Part shown: positions 47,379 to 48,893 of the stretch, in pieces
Layout: each line of letters opens with the position of its first letter
Numbering within the stretch: the stretch's first letter is position 1
Origin: Pseudomonadota bacterium
GTDB lineage: Bacteria > Myxococcota_A > Polyangia > Polyangiales > JAFGIB01
DNA length: 48,893 bases
Assembly: GCA_017881185.1 (NCBI GenBank)
Contig: JADGRE010000015.1
Span: 1 to 48,893, forward strand
Direction: 5' to 3'
Translations under genes and position numbers: made by a program
The notes under the pieces: generated by a model
The model's database searches: none
What the model was told of the DNA's origin: nothing
Seen by the model: only the letters and a program-made list of their open reading frames with translations

Positions 47379-48272
47379 TCAGTTGCCGAGCTTGATGCCG
47401 GCTTGGGCCTTGGTGCGCGTTTGCGCGCCGGCGGTCGGCTTGGTGGCCTTGATGCCGGGCGGCAGCTCGTGGTCCATGCTGGTGTCGACCTTCACGTTCG
47501 CGCTGGCCTTGCCGCTGGCCGAAGCCTGACCCGGAGCGCCCGGCGCGTCGTCGAGGTACGCGGGCAGCTCGCCGGCGGCGTTCCGAGCGCTCGCAGCCGT
47601 TGCCGCAGCAGCCTTGGCGGGTGTCGGGCCGAGCACTTGCTTCTCGGCTTCGCCGAGGAAGCTCCCGGCGGGGAGATCGATGTACGTGAACGCGTAACCG
47701 CTCGCGCCCCGTTCGCCCGAGACGGCAGGGGTGACGGGTGCGCGCAGATCGAGCGTGACGGTGACGCCGTCGCGCGCGTGGGTGATGGTGACGCGCGTCA
47801 CGGGCGTGTTGAAGAAGCGTGTCTCGAGCGGCAAGCGATTGTTGTTGCCAGCGATCTGCGTGCCCGGCAACTTCATCACGAACTTGGCGGCGGTGAGTGA
47901 GGTCTGCACCGGCACCGGCACGGTCGACTGGAAGAACACGCGCGAGGTTCCGTCCGGCCGCATCTGGAAGCCCGGCCAGGTGATCTGAGCGGGCGTCTGA
48001 CCGGCGGGCACGGTGATCGAGGCCGGCTGTGCGCCGCCTGGGACGACGCCCGCATAGGTGCCGGCCGCATGCTCGTCGGTGCCTTTGGGCTCGGGCGCGC
48101 CATCGCCGGACTTGGGGCCCAGCTCGTCGGTGGCACCCGCGCGCAAGCTGGCGGTGCTGTTGACCGCAGATGGCCCTGTGGTCGCCGCCTGCGCGCTCGC
48201 CGTTGTGGCGCCGCTCGCGACACCGCTGGCTACTGCAGACACCACGACCCAATGCATAGCTGGCCGGAACAT
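47379..48272 (-). CDS. Exported AMIN-domain-like protein
   Basis: The 297-residue protein has a signal peptide (MHWVVVSAVASGVASGATTASA; ATG 48257 would also work). An unstructured Asp/Gly-rich segment (PKSGDGAPEPKGTDEH) follows. The core from about 90 to 190 has the beta pattern of AMIN domains: ITWPGFQMRPDGTSRVFFQS, FVMKLPGTQIAGNNNRLPLE, VTRVTITHARDGVTVTLDLR. AMIN domains bind peptidoglycan or secretin/amidase partners in the periplasm. The tail is Ala/Lys-rich (KAAAATAASARNAAG, TKAQAGIKLGN). It is convergent with the VWA gene. The exact partner is unknown. Confidence 0.7.
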   Translation of the reverse strand: MFRPAMHWVVVSAVASGVASGATTASAQAATTGPSAVNSTASLRAGATDELGPKSGDGAPEPKGTDEHAAGTYAGVVPGGAQPASITVPAGQTPAQITWPGFQMRPDGTSRVFFQSTVPVPVQTSLTAAKFVMKLPGTQIAGNNNRLPLETRFFNTPVTRVTITHARDGVTVTLDLRAPVTPAVSGERGASGYAFTYIDLPAGSFLGEAEKQVLGPTPAKAAAATAASARNAAGELPAYLDDAPGAPGQASASGKASANVKVDTSMDHELPPGIKATKPTAGAQTRTKAQAGIKLGN

Positions 48273-48350
48273 GGTGCTCTGAAGGATAGGTCACGCATCG
48301 ACCCCGAGCAAAAGAAGTGCGGCGGACCCGCAGTGCCGGGTCTTTGCGGC

Positions 48351-48893
48351 TCAATCCGACGCTGCAGACAGCGTGACCCAGCGCGTCTGGCCGGGCTTGA
48401 TGAACAGGTAGCGCACGCTGACCTCGTCGCCGCGATGCAGGCGCAGCTCATGCCGACCTGCGGGCAGCGCCACGGCGATGGGGGGGGTCCCGAGCTCGTG
48501 CTCGCCATCGCTGATGCGCGGCGCGTGCCCTTCCCCCTCGAAGTCGACCACGAACAGCCCCTGGCCACTGGGTACCGCGACCCCGCGGCGCGGATCGATG
48601 TAGCTGAGTACGCGACCGAAGTCGGCTGGGTCGACAGCGCTGGGCGCGGTGGTCGGCTCAGCGCCCGGCAAGGCAGCAGCCGGCGGCGGCGCCTCAGCGA
48701 CGGTCGCAGGGCGCGGCGCCTGCACCGCGCTCGAGACGCGGTAACTCTCCACCGAACGCTGGCGCCGTTCCAGCTGCTGCCAACCGAAGTAGCCGGTCGC
48801 CATCAAGGCCGCCGCCGTCAGCAGCATGACCAGCCCTTCGTGGCGGGTGTTGCCCGCTGGCGGCCAGGTCGGAAGCTGCCCAATCACCGGCTC
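48351..48893 (-). CDS. C-terminal part of a membrane protein with a PEGA-like domain (partial)
   Basis: The frame is open to the right edge, so the true start may lie outside. The track start near 48887 is only the first GTG. A transmembrane helix (GLVMLLTAAALMATGYFGWQ) is followed by a Pro/Ala linker (APPPAAALPGAEPTTAP) and a beta-rich C-domain: GRVLSYIDPRRGVAVPSGQG, LFVVDFEGEGHAPRI, PPIAVALPAGRHELRLHRGD. The last is a PEGA-like pattern. Myxococcota have many protein kinases with this kinase-helix-PEGA layout, so a kinase domain may precede the window end, but this is a guess. Confidence 0.6.
   Translation of the reverse strand, partial: EPVIGQLPTWPPAGNTRHEGLVMLLTAAALMATGYFGWQQLERRQRSVESYRVSSAVQAPRPATVAEAPPPAAALPGAEPTTAPSAVDPADFGRVLSYIDPRRGVAVPSGQGLFVVDFEGEGHAPRISDGEHELGTPPIAVALPAGRHELRLHRGDEVSVRYLFIKPGQTRWVTLSAASD

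Overview
The window looks like chromosomal DNA of a high-GC Myxococcota (Polyangia-like) bacterium. Support comes from a MYXO-CTERM-like C-terminal anchor (gene ending at 12198), a paired outer-membrane beta-barrel gene, MopE-type Cys-rich lipoproteins, many secreted lipoproteins of unknown function, a 3,761-residue TPR protein, and the arrangement yceD-rpmF-fabH-fabG-acpP-fabF-rpiB. No rRNA and no CRISPR array is visible. Two tRNA genes are present.

Region 1 (1 to about 5412) looks like accessory DNA. It holds the 3' tip of an unidentified gene at the left edge, a possible Toprim/DUF4276-like gene, an Asp-box (BNR) beta-propeller lipoprotein, and the 5' part of an MBOAT/AlgI-type O-acyltransferase. 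A 1,216-bp IS3-family element cuts that gene off and is itself defective: orfB has an internal deletion with a frame change, and no target-site duplication is seen. On its other side lies the C-terminal part of a large serine recombinase whose reading frame runs into the 3' end of tRNA-Glu(CTC). I read this as the degraded, IS-rearranged end of an integrated island at a tRNA gene. tRNA-Gln(CTG) and tRNA-Glu share a strong promoter on the minus strand.

Region 2 (5.6-14.4 kb) has a TolC-type outer-membrane channel, an assimilatory sulfite reductase operon (DUF2849, siroheme reductase, DUF934) divergent from a LysR regulator, a coupled pair of a MYXO-CTERM-anchored protein and an outer-membrane barrel, truA, and a convergent plsC-like acyltransferase.

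Region 3 (14.5-22.1 kb) holds a membrane-anchored HExxH peptidase, a large Cys-rich/propeller lipoprotein, a 47-residue basic protein, a dusB-serine hydrolase pair, another lipoprotein and a class IV aminotransferase. The aminotransferase starts 8 nt after the stop of the giant TPR gene (22.1-33.4 kb).

Region 4 (33.6-39 kb) carries a four-helix b561-like membrane protein, a lipoprotein, an M18 aminopeptidase and asparagine synthetase B.

Region 5 (39-44 kb) is the fatty acid synthesis cluster, all on the minus strand, ending in rpiB and a small four-Cys protein. A TTGACT-N17-CATAGT promoter precedes yceD. plsX and fabD, often found in such clusters, are absent here.

Region 6 (44-48.9 kb) has a lipoprotein resembling a metallophosphoesterase with lost metal ligands, and a MoxR ATPase plus VWA/CoxE-like pair separated by three tandem 44-bp palindromic units. 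It ends with an AMIN-like periplasmic protein and the C-terminal part of a membrane protein that runs off the window.
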